From Billgrantia saliphila (GTDB lineage: Bacteria; Pseudomonadota; Gammaproteobacteria; Pseudomonadales; Halomonadaceae), in contig NZ_PJRN01000009.1 of the NCBI RefSeq assembly GCF_002930105.1, positions 62,001 through 126,000 on the forward strand: a stretch of 64,000 nt of DNA, read 5' to 3'. The position numbers and the translations under genes were made by a program. Positions 24,236-33,685 of this stretch are shown here, in pieces (positions within the stretch are counted from its first letter, which is position 1; each line of letters begins with the position of its first letter). The notes under the pieces are model-generated. The model was given only the letters and a program-made list of their open reading frames with translations. It ran no database searches and had not been told where the DNA came from.

Positions 24236-26874
24236 GGTCGGGCGCCTGTATCGCTAGCCGTCTTCGGGGCAACCGGCAGGAACCGGCGTCCGCGCAGGCG
24301 CTCGGTGGCGCTTTCGATGTCATCGATCAGCAGTACCAACAGGTCGCCCTCCCTGGCCTCATCGAACGCTCTGTCGACGGCGTGACGTTCATTCATGACC
24401 ACCTCGACGTGGCAGGTGCCGGCCTCCGATTCCGCCCCAGCGCGCAGCAGGCCGGCGGTTTCACCGTCGGGGCGTCCTCGCGGTTCGATTTCACAGAGCA
24501 AGACGATGTCATGCATGCGGGCAAGCTGAGCTCCCAGAGCAAACAGGTCCTCGTCACGCCGGTTGCCCGGGGCGCTGGCCACGCAAATGCGCCGCCGCGC
24601 GGGGATACGGCTCACGAGTTCGCTCAAGGCTTTAAGCGCCGGGACGTTATGGCCGTAGTCGATCAGTACTTTTATGTCGCCGGCGTCGATAAAATTGGTG
24701 CGTCCCGGATTCTGCCCCGGCGTGGGGTGGAACGTCTGCAGGCCCAATTGGATATCCGCAATGCTTAGCCCCAGGGCATAGGCCGCGGCGCTGGCCGCCA
24801 GGGCATTGGCAACATTGAAAGGGGCATGGCCTTCGAAGGTAATCGGGGCGTCCACTACCGAAACGATGGCGGCTTCGACGTTTCCCTGGCGCATTACGAT
24901 GCACTCGTCATGCACCGTGAATGCGACCCCATGGGCTTGCACATGCTGACGGACTGGCTCTGAGTCGGGGTCCAGGGAAAAGTAGATCACCTTCCCTCTG
25001 GCCCATTCCCGGCTCGCCAGCACGCGCGGATCGTCAGCATTGAGCACGGCCGTTCCTTCCTGGCGGACCGCGTCGATCACCACGGTCTTGCAGCGTGCCA
25101 GCTCATCCAGGGTGTGGATGTCGTTTTCCCCCAGATGATCGCTCGCAATATTCAGCAGCACGCCGACCTGGCATTCATCGAAACCCAACCCGCGGCGCAT
25201 GATGCCGCCCCGCGCGACTTCCAGCACGGCATACTCGACGGTGGGCTCGCGGAGTACGGTCGTGGCCGCCTGTGGCCCGCTGTAATCTCCCCGCATGATG
25301 GTGTGGTTGTCGATCTCGATGGCCCCTGTGCAGGCCATGCCGACACTGCGTCCAGCCTGGCGGAGCAAGTGCGAGATCAAACGCACCGTGGTGGTTTTTC
25401 CATTGGTGCCGGTTACCGCAACGATGGGGATCCGCCCGGTATCCTCGCTATCGGGAAAGAGCATCTCGATGACGTGATGACCGACATCCCGGCCCGTACC
25501 ATGGGTCGGGGAAAGATGCATGCGAAACCCGGGCCCCGCGTTGACCTCGACCACCGCGGCAGATTGCTCCTCCAGGGGCATCGCCAGATTCTCGGCGAGC
25601 AGGTCGATGCCGATGATATCCAGGCCGACCAGGCGCGCGATGCGCTCTGCCGTGTACTTCACTTCTGGGTGCACATCGTCGGTGATATCCGTCGCGGTGC
25701 CCCCCGTGCTCAGGTTCGCCGTGGACTTCAGGTAGACGACCTCGTCTTTCGCGATGACGCTCTCCAGGGTCAGATTCTGCTGAGCGATCAGACGATGTGA
25801 CTGCTCGTCCAGGTGAATCTGCGTCAGCAGGTTTTCATGACCGATGCCGCGACGCGGGTCCCGGTTCTCCCGGTCGATCAACGCCTGCAGCGTCGCCACA
25901 CCGTCGCCCACCACATGTGCCGGGCGACGCCTGGCGGCTGCGACAAGCTTGCCATCGATCACCAGCAGTCGGTGATCCTCTCCCTTGACGAAACTCTCGA
26001 CCATGACCGTCGAGTGATGGCGGGAGGCGATGGTGAACGCCTCCCGCAACGCCGCTTCGTCGGAGATGTCCGTGCTCACTCCACGGCCGTGATTGCCGAT
26101 CAGCGGTTTGACGACGACGGGATAGCCGATATCGAGGGTGGCCTCCAGCGCCTCTTCAATCGTGTGGCAGAGGCACCCGCGCGGCACGGGAATGCCGGCC
26201 TCGCCGAGCACTTGCTTGGTCCAGTGCTTGTCATCGGCGATGCCGTGGCTGATCAGACTCGTGCGGCAAGTCACCGTCGCCTGGATGCGTTGCTGACGAC
26301 AACCGTGCCCCAGTTGGACATAACTGCTGTTCTCGTCGAGACGAGCACAGGGAATTCCTCGTCGCATGGCGGCATCCACGATCGATGCCGTGGAGGGCCC
26401 CAGCATATGCGCGTCGCGCACTTGCTTGAGACGGGTGACGACAGAGGTGATATCGATCTCGTCGCCATCGAAGAGCCGGGCGACGAGATCGACGGCTTCC
26501 ACGCCGGCCGCCAGGCCGCAGGCCTCGTCCCGGTAACGATAGACGACGTTATAGATGCCGGTTTCGTAGGAATCCACCGTCTTGCCGTAGCCCACCGAAA
26601 AGCCGATCAGATTCTGTAGTTCGATCGCGACATGTTCCACCACATGGCCGGCCCAGGTACCCCGCTCGAGTCGCTCCAGAAACCCACCGGGCCGTCCGAC
26701 CGAGCAGCGGTGCTCGTACAGGGTCGGCAGCAGCTCGGTGATGCGTTCCACGAGGCCGGGGACGGTATCGCTCGTCCGCGCCTCGAGCTCACCGATGTCC
26801 AGCCGCATGAAGATTGCCGGATAGCGGCTATAGTAATTCGGGCCGCGTAGCGCCCGATGTTCGAGGATGATCAT
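24232..26874 (-). CDS. cphA: Cyanophycin synthetase
   Basis: An 880-residue enzyme with the three-part architecture of CphA: an N-terminal domain (residues 1-160), an ATP-grasp domain (about 210-470, with YPVVVKPLIGNHGRGVS and VVEVNAGPGFRMH) that adds Asp, and a Mur-ligase-like domain (about 485-880, with VTGTNGKTTT as ATP site) that adds Arg to the Asp side chain. The length matches bacterial CphA1 enzymes. It makes multi-L-arginyl-poly-L-aspartate, a nitrogen store in insoluble granules. It overlaps cphB upstream and iadA downstream by 4 bases each, so the operon covers polymer synthesis and full breakdown. Confidence 0.96.
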   Translation of the reverse strand: MIILEHRALRGPNYYSRYPAIFMRLDIGELEARTSDTVPGLVERITELLPTLYEHRCSVGRPGGFLERLERGTWAGHVVEHVAIELQNLIGFSVGYGKTVDSYETGIYNVVYRYRDEACGLAAGVEAVDLVARLFDGDEIDITSVVTRLKQVRDAHMLGPSTASIVDAAMRRGIPCARLDENSSYVQLGHGCRQQRIQATVTCRTSLISHGIADDKHWTKQVLGEAGIPVPRGCLCHTIEEALEATLDIGYPVVVKPLIGNHGRGVSTDISDEAALREAFTIASRHHSTVMVESFVKGEDHRLLVIDGKLVAAARRRPAHVVGDGVATLQALIDRENRDPRRGIGHENLLTQIHLDEQSHRLIAQQNLTLESVIAKDEVVYLKSTANLSTGGTATDITDDVHPEVKYTAERIARLVGLDIIGIDLLAENLAMPLEEQSAAVVEVNAGPGFRMHLSPTHGTGRDVGHHVIEMLFPDSEDTGRIPIVAVTGTNGKTTTVRLISHLLRQAGRSVGMACTGAIEIDNHTIMRGDYSGPQAATTVLREPTVEYAVLEVARGGIMRRGLGFDECQVGVLLNIASDHLGENDIHTLDELARCKTVVIDAVRQEGTAVLNADDPRVLASREWARGKVIYFSLDPDSEPVRQHVQAHGVAFTVHDECIVMRQGNVEAAIVSVVDAPITFEGHAPFNVANALAASAAAYALGLSIADIQLGLQTFHPTPGQNPGRTNFIDAGDIKVLIDYGHNVPALKALSELVSRIPARRRICVASAPGNRRDEDLFALGAQLARMHDIVLLCEIEPRGRPDGETAGLLRAGAESEAGTCHVEVVMNERHAVDRAFDEAREGDLLVLLIDDIESATERLRGRRFLPVAPKTASDTGARP

Positions 26875-27725
26875 TGCGCTTGCCTCTCCGCCAGGACGGC
26901 TTTGAGTTCGTCGGCGACAAGATAGCGCCTCGCATCGATATCGTACCCGTGCCCACTGACCATGGCGTGCAGGATCATGTTCTCGACGGCGACCGGCGCG
27001 CCCATGGGCAGTTCCGCGATATTGGAACTCGCCAGATCCCGGCTATCGATGATGATGACGTGCCCCGGTCCGATGGTCTCAAGGATGCGGTTCGGGTGGA
27101 CGATGACCGCTGTATCCTCGCCGATGCCGACACCCAGCTGCTCGGGGTTGCTGGCGCCCACTTCCATGAGGCGCGTGAAACGCCCCCGCTCGAGGAAGTG
27201 GCTGTCGATAATGATCCCGCGAACGAAGCCCAGGCCGAAGGTCATGTTGACCGCCCCCTTGCGCAAAGCGTCCGCCGCCGCACCGTTGTAGATCATGGTG
27301 CTTGGCATGGCCGCGGCGCCGGCACTGGTCCCTGCCACGACGGCGCCGGCCCTCAAGCGCTCGCGGATGGCTCGCAGGGTGGCTGAGCCGCCGAAAATAT
27401 TGGTCAGGCGAAGCTGATCTCCCCCGGTGAAGAAAACCACGCCACTTCGCTGAATAAGCCGCACATTGTCGGCATTGGCGGCTTGCTGGCGATCCCGGAT
27501 GTCCAACGCATGGACCTGGCTTGCGCCCAATCGAGAGAAGGCTTCTTCGTAGCAGGGCAAGAGCTGTTCGGGAATGCTGCTGGCCGTGGCGATGATGGCC
27601 ACTTCGTCACTGTCGCTGGGGGCAAGCTCGAACACCCGTCGAAGGATGGCGAGTTCAGAGGTCTTGTCCTCGGCACCGCCAATGGCCACGATGTGGCCTG
27701 AAACGATGGGGGGGTGTGGCGCCAT
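26871..27725 (-). CDS. cphB: Cyanophycinase
   Basis: A serine peptidase of about 284 residues in family S51. The core shows GHIVAIGGAEDKTSE near the start, FFTGGDQLRL near residue 98, the nucleophile elbow GTSAGAAAMP near residue 131 and the IIIDSHFLERGRFTRL segment near residue 165. Cyanophycinase cuts the polymer to beta-Asp-Arg dipeptides, which the downstream IadA can split. The frame is open up to a GTG at 27821 without a ribosome site; ATG 27725 fits the family length, but ATG 27770 is also possible. The gene leads the cphB-cphA-iadA operon. Confidence 0.93.
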   Translation of the reverse strand: MAPHPPIVSGHIVAIGGAEDKTSELAILRRVFELAPSDSDEVAIIATASSIPEQLLPCYEEAFSRLGASQVHALDIRDRQQAANADNVRLIQRSGVVFFTGGDQLRLTNIFGGSATLRAIRERLRAGAVVAGTSAGAAAMPSTMIYNGAAADALRKGAVNMTFGLGFVRGIIIDSHFLERGRFTRLMEVGASNPEQLGVGIGEDTAVIVHPNRILETIGPGHVIIIDSRDLASSNIAELPMGAPVAVENMILHAMVSGHGYDIDARRYLVADELKAVLAERQAQ

Positions 27726-28042
27726 ATTCCATTCGCCGCCCAGCGACGCTTTTGAGGAACGCTGAATCATTGCCGATACCGGCAATGGCGTATCGCGTGA
27801 TGCGTTGACCCGTGTCTTCACTTATAACAGCCGGAAACCACCCTAGCCAGATTTATAGTGATCCCTCAGCCTGACCAACCCCCTTCTGCGGAACAGTGGA
27901 ATTCTGCTCTTCCGCGCATTGCCCCGGCGCTGCAACGATAAACCGCTATGCTTCGATGATAGGCCTTCCCATACCCCGCCTGCGACTCGTTGCGGCTCGG
28001 CAGCGAGGGCCGCGACAGCCGAGCTTGCGCCAGGAGGCGATC

Positions 28043-29344
28043 ATGAGCGTTCGGAATGTGTTTGTCGTTGGGCTGAATGAATACAACCATAAGCGGCTCG
28101 AGCATCTACGTGGGGCAGAGGATTATCGGTTTCATGGCGTGATCGATCCGGCGGAAGTCTATGATACGAATATCTTTCCTATCGAAGACATGCTTTCCAG
28201 GGCCGAAACCCAGTTGAAAGGTTTCAGTGGGCCTATCGATGCCATCGTCGGCTACATGGATTTTCCCGTCTCGACCATGCTGCCGCTGCTCTGTGAGCGA
28301 TTCGGTACGCGTTCTGCCAGTCTCGAAAGTCTGCTTAAATGCGAGCACAAGTATTGGAGCCGGCTCGTTCAGCACGAGGTGATTGCCGATTATATTCCCC
28401 GCTTTACCGCATTCGACCCCTTCGACGCCCAGGCGTTGCAGCATATAGGGGAGGCGGGGCTGTATTTTCCCTTTTTCGTCAAACCGATCAAGTCGTCAGG
28501 CTCGCGGCTGGGTTTTCGCATCGAAAGCCCCGAAGACTTCGCCTATGCCGTAGCGCGATTGTGTGAAGGCATCGGGACGATCTCCGAACCTTTCAATTAC
28601 GTACTCGAGCAAACCGACCTGCCTGACGAGGTACGCTCGGTCGATGGCGGCCACTGCATGGCGGAAGAGATTATCGGCGGATGGCAATGCACGGTCGAGG
28701 GATACGTGTTCCAAGGTAACGTTGTGCCTTATGCCATTGTCGATTCGATTCGCTACCCGCAAGTGCTGAGCTTTTTCTATTATCGCTATCCGTCCCGACT
28801 GCCCGCATCCATTCAGACCAAGATGCAAGAGCTGACTCGTCAAGTCATGGCTCATATCGGCTACGACAATGCGGCGTTCAACATCGAATACTTCTGGGAC
28901 GAAGTGCAAGATCGCATCTGGCTACTGGAGATCAATACCCGCATTGCACAATCGCATTGCGACCTGTTCGAAAAGGTCGATGGGGTCAGCCATCAGCAAG
29001 TGACGGTGGATCTGGGCCTCGGGCAGAAACCAGACATGCCTTACCGCCAAGGGGCATTCAAAGTCGCAGCGGAATTCTTCTATCGAGTGTTCTTCATCGA
29101 CGCCACCGTCAGCCAGGTCCCGAGTGCCGAAGAGATCGAGTCACTGCAGCAAGCCTTCCCCGGCACCTTGATCACGGTTCAGGTCGAGATCGGCATGCGC
29201 TTGTCATCCCTGCCTGAGCAAGACAGCTACAGTTACGCCCTGGCTTCCGTGTGGATGGGCGCAGACGCCGAAGACGCGCTGGAAGAGAACTACGCACGCC
29301 TTGCCGAGCAGCTACATTTCGCCTTCGAGGACATCGTCGGCTGA
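28043..29344 (+). CDS. ATP-grasp domain protein
   Basis: A 433-residue ATP-grasp enzyme. An N-terminal Rossmann-like part (VFVVGLNEYNHKRL, GYMDFPVSTMLPLLCERFG) precedes the ATP-grasp core, with FPFFVKPIKSSGSRLGFRI as the lysine-bearing nucleotide site, EEIIGGWQCTVEGYV, and the metal site FNIEYFWDEVQDRIWLLEINTRIAQSH. Such enzymes ligate a carboxylate to an amine or thiol through an acyl phosphate. Substrates are unknown. AGGAGG lies ahead of ATG 28043. It runs divergently from the cyanophycin operon and 59 bases upstream of a CocE/S15 hydrolase, which suggests a ligase-hydrolase pair acting on peptides or amides. Confidence 0.88.
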   Translation: MSVRNVFVVGLNEYNHKRLEHLRGAEDYRFHGVIDPAEVYDTNIFPIEDMLSRAETQLKGFSGPIDAIVGYMDFPVSTMLPLLCERFGTRSASLESLLKCEHKYWSRLVQHEVIADYIPRFTAFDPFDAQALQHIGEAGLYFPFFVKPIKSSGSRLGFRIESPEDFAYAVARLCEGIGTISEPFNYVLEQTDLPDEVRSVDGGHCMAEEIIGGWQCTVEGYVFQGNVVPYAIVDSIRYPQVLSFFYYRYPSRLPASIQTKMQELTRQVMAHIGYDNAAFNIEYFWDEVQDRIWLLEINTRIAQSHCDLFEKVDGVSHQQVTVDLGLGQKPDMPYRQGAFKVAAEFFYRVFFIDATVSQVPSAEEIESLQQAFPGTLITVQVEIGMRLSSLPEQDSYSYALASVWMGADAEDALEENYARLAEQLHFAFEDIVG

Positions 29345-29403
29345 GGCGTTATCGCCATGGCATCAAGCGTAAGAAAACCCGTTACGGTAAAGAGGGCAGG
29401 GTC

Positions 29404-31446
29404 ATGCATATCGTCAGCGATTTTCCCCGCGACGTGCGGGAGGAGGAGGGCTGGATCACGCTGGCCGATGGCTGCCGGCTGGGAGTACGTATCTGGCGTC
29501 CGGTGGATGCCGAGAGCGACCCGGTGCCGGCAATCCTCGAATACCTGCCTTATCGTAAGCGAGACCTGACGGCGATGCGCGACGCTCAGACTCACGCTTA
29601 CTGGGCCGGCCACGGCTACGCCGGGGTGCGTGTCGACATCCGCGGCAGCGGCGAGTCGGAAGGGGTGCTGACAGACGAATACCTGCAACAGGAACTGGAC
29701 GATGGCGTCGAAATCTTGCACTGGCTGGGTGAGCAACCCTGGTGTACCGGTGCGGTAGGCATGATCGGCATCTCCTGGGGCGGGTTCAATGGCCTGCAGA
29801 TCGCAGCGTTGCAGCCGCCCGAGCTGAAGGCCGTCATCACGCTGTGCTCGACCGACGATCGCTACGCCGATGATGTCCACCACATGGGAGGCTGCCTGCT
29901 CGGCGATAACCTGTCGTGGGCCTCGACGATGTTCGATGCCAATACCTGTCCACCCGACCCGTTACTGGTCGGCGAGCGCTGGCGGGAGATGTGGCGGGAA
30001 CGCCTCGAGGACAGCGGGCTGTGGCTGGCTACCTGGCTCCAGCATCAGCGTCGCGATGGCTACTGGAAGCATGGCTCGGTCTGCGAGGACTTCTCGCGCG
30101 TTCGCTGCCCCGTGTATGCCGTTAGCGGCTGGGCAGACGGTTACTGCAATGCCGTGTTTCGCTTGCTCGCCGGGCTCGACGTGCCACGCAAGGGCCTGGT
30201 CGGCCCGTGGGCGCACAAGTATCCCCACCTCGGGGTGCCCGGCCCGGCCATCGGCTTCATGCAGGAATCGCTGCGCTGGTGGGACTATTGGTTGAAGGGC
30301 AAGGAAACGGGGATCATGGACGAGCCGATGCTGCGCGTATGGATGCAGGAATCGGTTCCACCGTCGGCCCGCTACGAGGTACGACCGGGGCGCTGGGTTG
30401 CCGAGCCGAGCTGGCCATCGCCGCGGATCGAACCGAAGCACTACCGCCTCACCAGCGGTCATGACCTGTTGCCCGACCCGCAGGGCGCCGAGGCTCCTGT
30501 ACGGGGCGACGATGTCCCACTTGCCGTGCGCTCGCCGCTGTCGGTCGGGCTGTATGCCGGCAAGTGGTGCTCCTACAATGCCCCGCCGGACCTGCCTCAC
30601 GATCAACGCGACGAGGACGGCGGCTCGCTGATATTCCAGTCGGCACGACTCGAAAGGGACATCGAGATTTGCGGGCAACCCGTTGTCGAACTCGACATCG
30701 AAGCCGATCAGCCGGTGGCGATGGTGGCGCTACGGCTCAGCGATATCGCCGAGGACGACAAGGCGACCCGGATTACCTATGGCCTGCTCAACCTGACCCA
30801 CCGTGACAGTGACGAATTTCCCCAGCCGCTGGCGCCCGGCAAGCGTTATCAGGTTCGCGTACCGCTTAAACACATCGCGCAGAAATTTCCCGTGGGCAAC
30901 GCCATGCGGCTCTCGCTCTCGACCAGTTACTGGCCGCTGGCCTGGCCGTCGCCAGAGCCCGTCAAGCTGACGGTGCACCCGGCCGGCTGCCGGCTGATCC
31001 TGCCATGCCGTGAGCCTCGACCCCAGGAAGAAGCGGCACTGAACCCATTTGGCCCGCCGGAGGGCGCACCGCCGCTGGCGATGACCCTGATACAGCCGAG
31101 CCAGGAAGCGTGGCGGGTGATACGTGACCTGGCCCATGACCAGACCACACTCGAAGTCATCAACGACCAAGGCACCTTTCGTCTCGATGACATCGAACTC
31201 GAACTCTCGTCACGTGTCGTCGAGCGCTATACCTATTCTTACGGCAACTACGACAGCCTGAGCGGCTGGACCGAGTGGGAGCGTAGCTTCCGACGCGGCG
31301 ACTGGGCAATACGCAGCGTGACCCGCACCTTGATGACCTCCAATGCGGACACCTTTCGCCTGCGTGCAACGATGGATGCCTATGAGGGCGAAAGCCGTGT
31401 CTTTTCCAAGAGTTGGGACGAGGAGATCCCGCGCGACCTGGTTTGA
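29404..31446 (+). CDS. CocE/NonD family hydrolase (peptidase S15-like)
   Basis: A 680-residue alpha/beta hydrolase. The S15/CocE domain shows ILEYLPYRKRDLTAMRD, YAGVRVDIRGSGESEG, the nucleophile elbow GMIGISWGGFNGLQIA near residue 123, and the later acid-histidine region (VSGWADGYCNAVFRLLAGLD, GPWAHKYPHLG). A jelly-roll C-terminal domain follows (AVRSPLSVGLYAGKWCSY onward). Known members are cocaine esterase and X-Pro dipeptidyl peptidase; the true substrate here is unknown. ATG 29404 is chosen over a frame open to 29251 because AGAGGGCAGGG lies upstream and the domain starts there. It is probably co-transcribed with the ATP-grasp gene. Confidence 0.9.
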   Translation: MHIVSDFPRDVREEEGWITLADGCRLGVRIWRPVDAESDPVPAILEYLPYRKRDLTAMRDAQTHAYWAGHGYAGVRVDIRGSGESEGVLTDEYLQQELDDGVEILHWLGEQPWCTGAVGMIGISWGGFNGLQIAALQPPELKAVITLCSTDDRYADDVHHMGGCLLGDNLSWASTMFDANTCPPDPLLVGERWREMWRERLEDSGLWLATWLQHQRRDGYWKHGSVCEDFSRVRCPVYAVSGWADGYCNAVFRLLAGLDVPRKGLVGPWAHKYPHLGVPGPAIGFMQESLRWWDYWLKGKETGIMDEPMLRVWMQESVPPSARYEVRPGRWVAEPSWPSPRIEPKHYRLTSGHDLLPDPQGAEAPVRGDDVPLAVRSPLSVGLYAGKWCSYNAPPDLPHDQRDEDGGSLIFQSARLERDIEICGQPVVELDIEADQPVAMVALRLSDIAEDDKATRITYGLLNLTHRDSDEFPQPLAPGKRYQVRVPLKHIAQKFPVGNAMRLSLSTSYWPLAWPSPEPVKLTVHPAGCRLILPCREPRPQEEAALNPFGPPEGAPPLAMTLIQPSQEAWRVIRDLAHDQTTLEVINDQGTFRLDDIELELSSRVVERYTYSYGNYDSLSGWTEWERSFRRGDWAIRSVTRTLMTSNADTFRLRATMDAYEGESRVFSKSWDEEIPRDLV

Positions 31447-31546
31447 GTGCAGTTGCCGGGCTACCCAGTGCTTCGGTTGGCAACCTACCCAAGCATCTCC
31501 TATAACGGAAACACGTTGAATCGGACTCTCTAGCTTGAGGTGAGCG

Positions 31547-31762
31547 ATGACAAAGCGTTTCAAGGTTGGCGATCATGTGAAATGGAACTCCGAGGCAGGC
31601 CACGTTAGCGGAAAGATTATCCGCGTTCATACCAAAGACACGGAGTACAAGGGGCACAAGCGCCACGCCAGCGAAGACGAGCCGCAGTATGAGATCAAGA
31701 GCGACAAGACCGATCACATCGCTATGCACAAGGACTCGGCGCTGACCAAGATCGATGACTAG
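31547..31762 (+). CDS. DUF2945 (HVA1/Tudor-like) small protein
   Basis: A 71-residue basic and hydrophilic protein. KRFKVGDHVKWNSEAGHVSGKIIRVHTKD and PQYEIKSDKTDHIAMHKDSALTKI fit the DUF2945 (hypervirulence-associated Tudor-domain) family, which has an SH3-like barrel. Function is unknown. GAGGTGAGCG precedes the ATG. Its stop codon directly abuts the stop of a convergent MFS gene. Confidence 0.85.
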   Translation: MTKRFKVGDHVKWNSEAGHVSGKIIRVHTKDTEYKGHKRHASEDEPQYEIKSDKTDHIAMHKDSALTKIDD

Positions 31763-32941
31763 CTATCCAGGAGCGCGCACATTGGAGACGGCTCTCTCCT
31801 TCAATAACCACAACCCCAGCCCGGCAACGGCGAGCCCCAGGGTGGCGAAGAGCATGAAGGCGGCGGCATGGCCTTCGGCGCCGACGAGCCAGCCCGCCAG
31901 TGGAGAGCCGGCGACCTGGCCGACCGAGGTGGCCAGCAGCGGCAGCACCGGGGCGAAGGCGGGCGCCTCGTTCATGATCTGGATGCTCCTCACCAGGTAG
32001 AAACCGGTCAGGGTCATGTACCCGGCGCCGAACAGGGCCGCGGATGACAAGGCGGGGGCGAAGTTGCCGGGATCGAGGGCGAGCAGCGCAATGGAGCCAG
32101 ACATCACCATGAGGCTGGCCGCATGGCTGCGCGCCGGCCCGAAGCGCGAGATGAGATCGCCGGCGCCGGCGCCCGTCAGCCCCCCGAGGCCGACTGCCAG
32201 CCACATCCAGGCGGTCTGGCTCGGGCCGAGCCCGCCGGCGTTGATCACCGCATCGGGTGCAAACACCCAGTAGGCCGCACTCACGCAACCCATGCCAACG
32301 GCAAGGCCACTCAGCCGGGCTATGCCCAGCCATTGCTCACGACTCACCGGCAGGGCTGCCGGGCGAGACCGCGAGGAACGTGGTGCTTCGCGAGGCAAAT
32401 AGCACAGAGCGGCGAGGGCGGCCAATGCTGCCAGGGCGGCGAACCCGATATAGGCGCTGCGCCAGGCTTCCGCCCAGATCAGCACCGCGGGCATGGCGAG
32501 CGCGATCCCCAGGCTGGTGCCCGCATTGATGGTGGCATTGACCCGCCCGCGCAGCCCGGGCGGCACGGCCCGGGACACCGCCTCCGCCATCGCCGGCGAG
32601 GAGAGCCCCGTGCTGATGCCGCAGGTCAGCACGCCGACGGCGAGAAGCAGCGATGACGGCGCCAGGGCGATCGTCAACAGCCCGGCTCCGGCCAGACCGG
32701 CGGCCGCCACCCCGGCGTGGCGAACCCCGAGGCAGCGCGTCACCCACGGCGCGGCGAGGATGGCGAAAACGAAGCTCAGGAAAGGCAGGGCGCCGATCAC
32801 ACCCGCCATGGTCGGCGAAATCGTCAGCTCGTCGCGCATCGAGGGCAGGAACAGCCCGAACACGAAGCGAGCCAGGCCGTAGGTGATGGCAATGACCCCG
32901 CTGCCCAGGGCCGCCATGCCGAGGGGAGAGAGGGGCCTCAT
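31763..32941 (-). CDS. MFS transporter
   Basis: A 392-residue major facilitator with about twelve hydrophobic segments. GSGVIAITYGLARFVFGLFLPSMRDEL opens the protein and GVLTCGISTGLSSPAMAEAVSRAVPPGLRGRVNATINAGTSLGIALA contains a loop typical of the family. It overlaps the upstream TetR gene by 4 bases (ATGA), so the two are translationally coupled and the transporter is probably under that repressor. Substrate is unknown. Confidence 0.88.
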   Translation of the reverse strand: MRPLSPLGMAALGSGVIAITYGLARFVFGLFLPSMRDELTISPTMAGVIGALPFLSFVFAILAAPWVTRCLGVRHAGVAAAGLAGAGLLTIALAPSSLLLAVGVLTCGISTGLSSPAMAEAVSRAVPPGLRGRVNATINAGTSLGIALAMPAVLIWAEAWRSAYIGFAALAALAALAALCYLPREAPRSSRSRPAALPVSREQWLGIARLSGLAVGMGCVSAAYWVFAPDAVINAGGLGPSQTAWMWLAVGLGGLTGAGAGDLISRFGPARSHAASLMVMSGSIALLALDPGNFAPALSSAALFGAGYMTLTGFYLVRSIQIMNEAPAFAPVLPLLATSVGQVAGSPLAGWLVGAEGHAAAFMLFATLGLAVAGLGLWLLKERAVSNVRAPG

Positions 32942-33504
32942 GGGGTCTCGCTCCGGGCTGCTTCGAGAAGTATGTCGGCTACCGCCCGAGTGTCAGCCAG
33001 GGCGGTGTCCATGCCCAGCAGCACCACCGCCGTATTGCTGCCTTCCAGCACCATGAACAGGCGTCGCGCCAGGCCGGCATGATGGTTCAGACCATCGCAG
33101 GCCACGGCGGCTTCGAGGCGTGCCAGCAGGTCGTGCTTTGCGGCCGTCGCCAAGGCATGGATCTCGGTGCTGTGCTCGGCGAATTCACCCATTGCCTTGG
33201 CCATGATGCAACCATGCCGGCTATAGGCCTCCAGCCAGCGGCCGTGTGCATCGACCAGCGCCCGTGTCGCCTCGCCCGGCGCAGCGGCGGACATCGCCGC
33301 ATCGAGTCTGGCGACGAAGCGTTTATGGCGGGCCTGAAGCACGGCCGCGACCAGGGCTTCCTTGGAGGCGAAGTGGTTGTAGAGCGTCATGCGCACCACC
33401 CCGGCGGCCGCCACGATGCGGTCGATGCCGGTGGCGTGGAACCCCTGCTCATAGAAGAGTCGCTCGGCCGTGGCGAGCAGCTGGTCGCGCTTGGAGGCTG
33501 GCAT
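32938..33504 (-). CDS. TetR family transcriptional regulator
   Basis: A 188-residue TetR-type regulator. The helix-turn-helix is at residues 5-50 (KRDQLLATAERLFYEQGFHATGIDRIVAAAGVVRMTLYNHFASKEALV). The remaining helices form the ligand domain, with RHGCIMAKAMGEFAE as its best-kept part. ATG 33504 has AGGAG nine bases upstream; an in-frame start at 33549 would run through the probable operator. It overlaps the MFS gene it likely represses. Confidence 0.9.
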   Translation of the reverse strand: MPASKRDQLLATAERLFYEQGFHATGIDRIVAAAGVVRMTLYNHFASKEALVAAVLQARHKRFVARLDAAMSAAAPGEATRALVDAHGRWLEAYSRHGCIMAKAMGEFAEHSTEIHALATAAKHDLLARLEAAVACDGLNHHAGLARRLFMVLEGSNTAVVLLGMDTALADTRAVADILLEAARSETP

Positions 33505-33519
33505 GGGATACGCTCCTAT

Positions 33520-33533
33520 ATAGACCGATCTAT
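33520..33533. promoter_or_regulatory. Candidate TetR operator upstream of tetR-mfs
   Basis: The inverted repeat ATAGA-CCGA-TCTAT lies 16 bases upstream of the TetR start codon, in an AT-rich patch that could hold the promoter. Its position and TAGACC-like sequence fit a TetR-type autorepression site. Confidence 0.5.
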
Positions 33534-33590
33534 CTAAATGCAGGTGCATCTAAAACCAGGAGAGTCGACGGTGTCAAACGATAAGTAAAA

Positions 33591-33616
33591 GGGCCGCTTT
33601 CCTGGGAAAGCGGCCC
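33591..33616 (-). terminator. Rho-independent terminator
   Basis: A perfect 12-bp stem (GGGCCGCTTTCC with its complement) with a minimal loop, followed on the minus strand by TTTTAC. It terminates the minus-strand gene ending at 33686 and is nearly identical to the phasin terminator at 22121-22149. Confidence 0.8.
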
Positions 33617-33685
33617 TGCATATTGGGCTTACTGACCAAGCAGTCGGCATGACATGGCCGAGCGCAGCCAGTTTTCGGACAGAGC

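Noticed and set aside
29251-29403. Upstream start for the CocE/S15 hydrolase
   Set aside because: The extra 51 residues are arginine-rich shadow of the ATP-grasp gene and the good ribosome site lies before ATG 29404.
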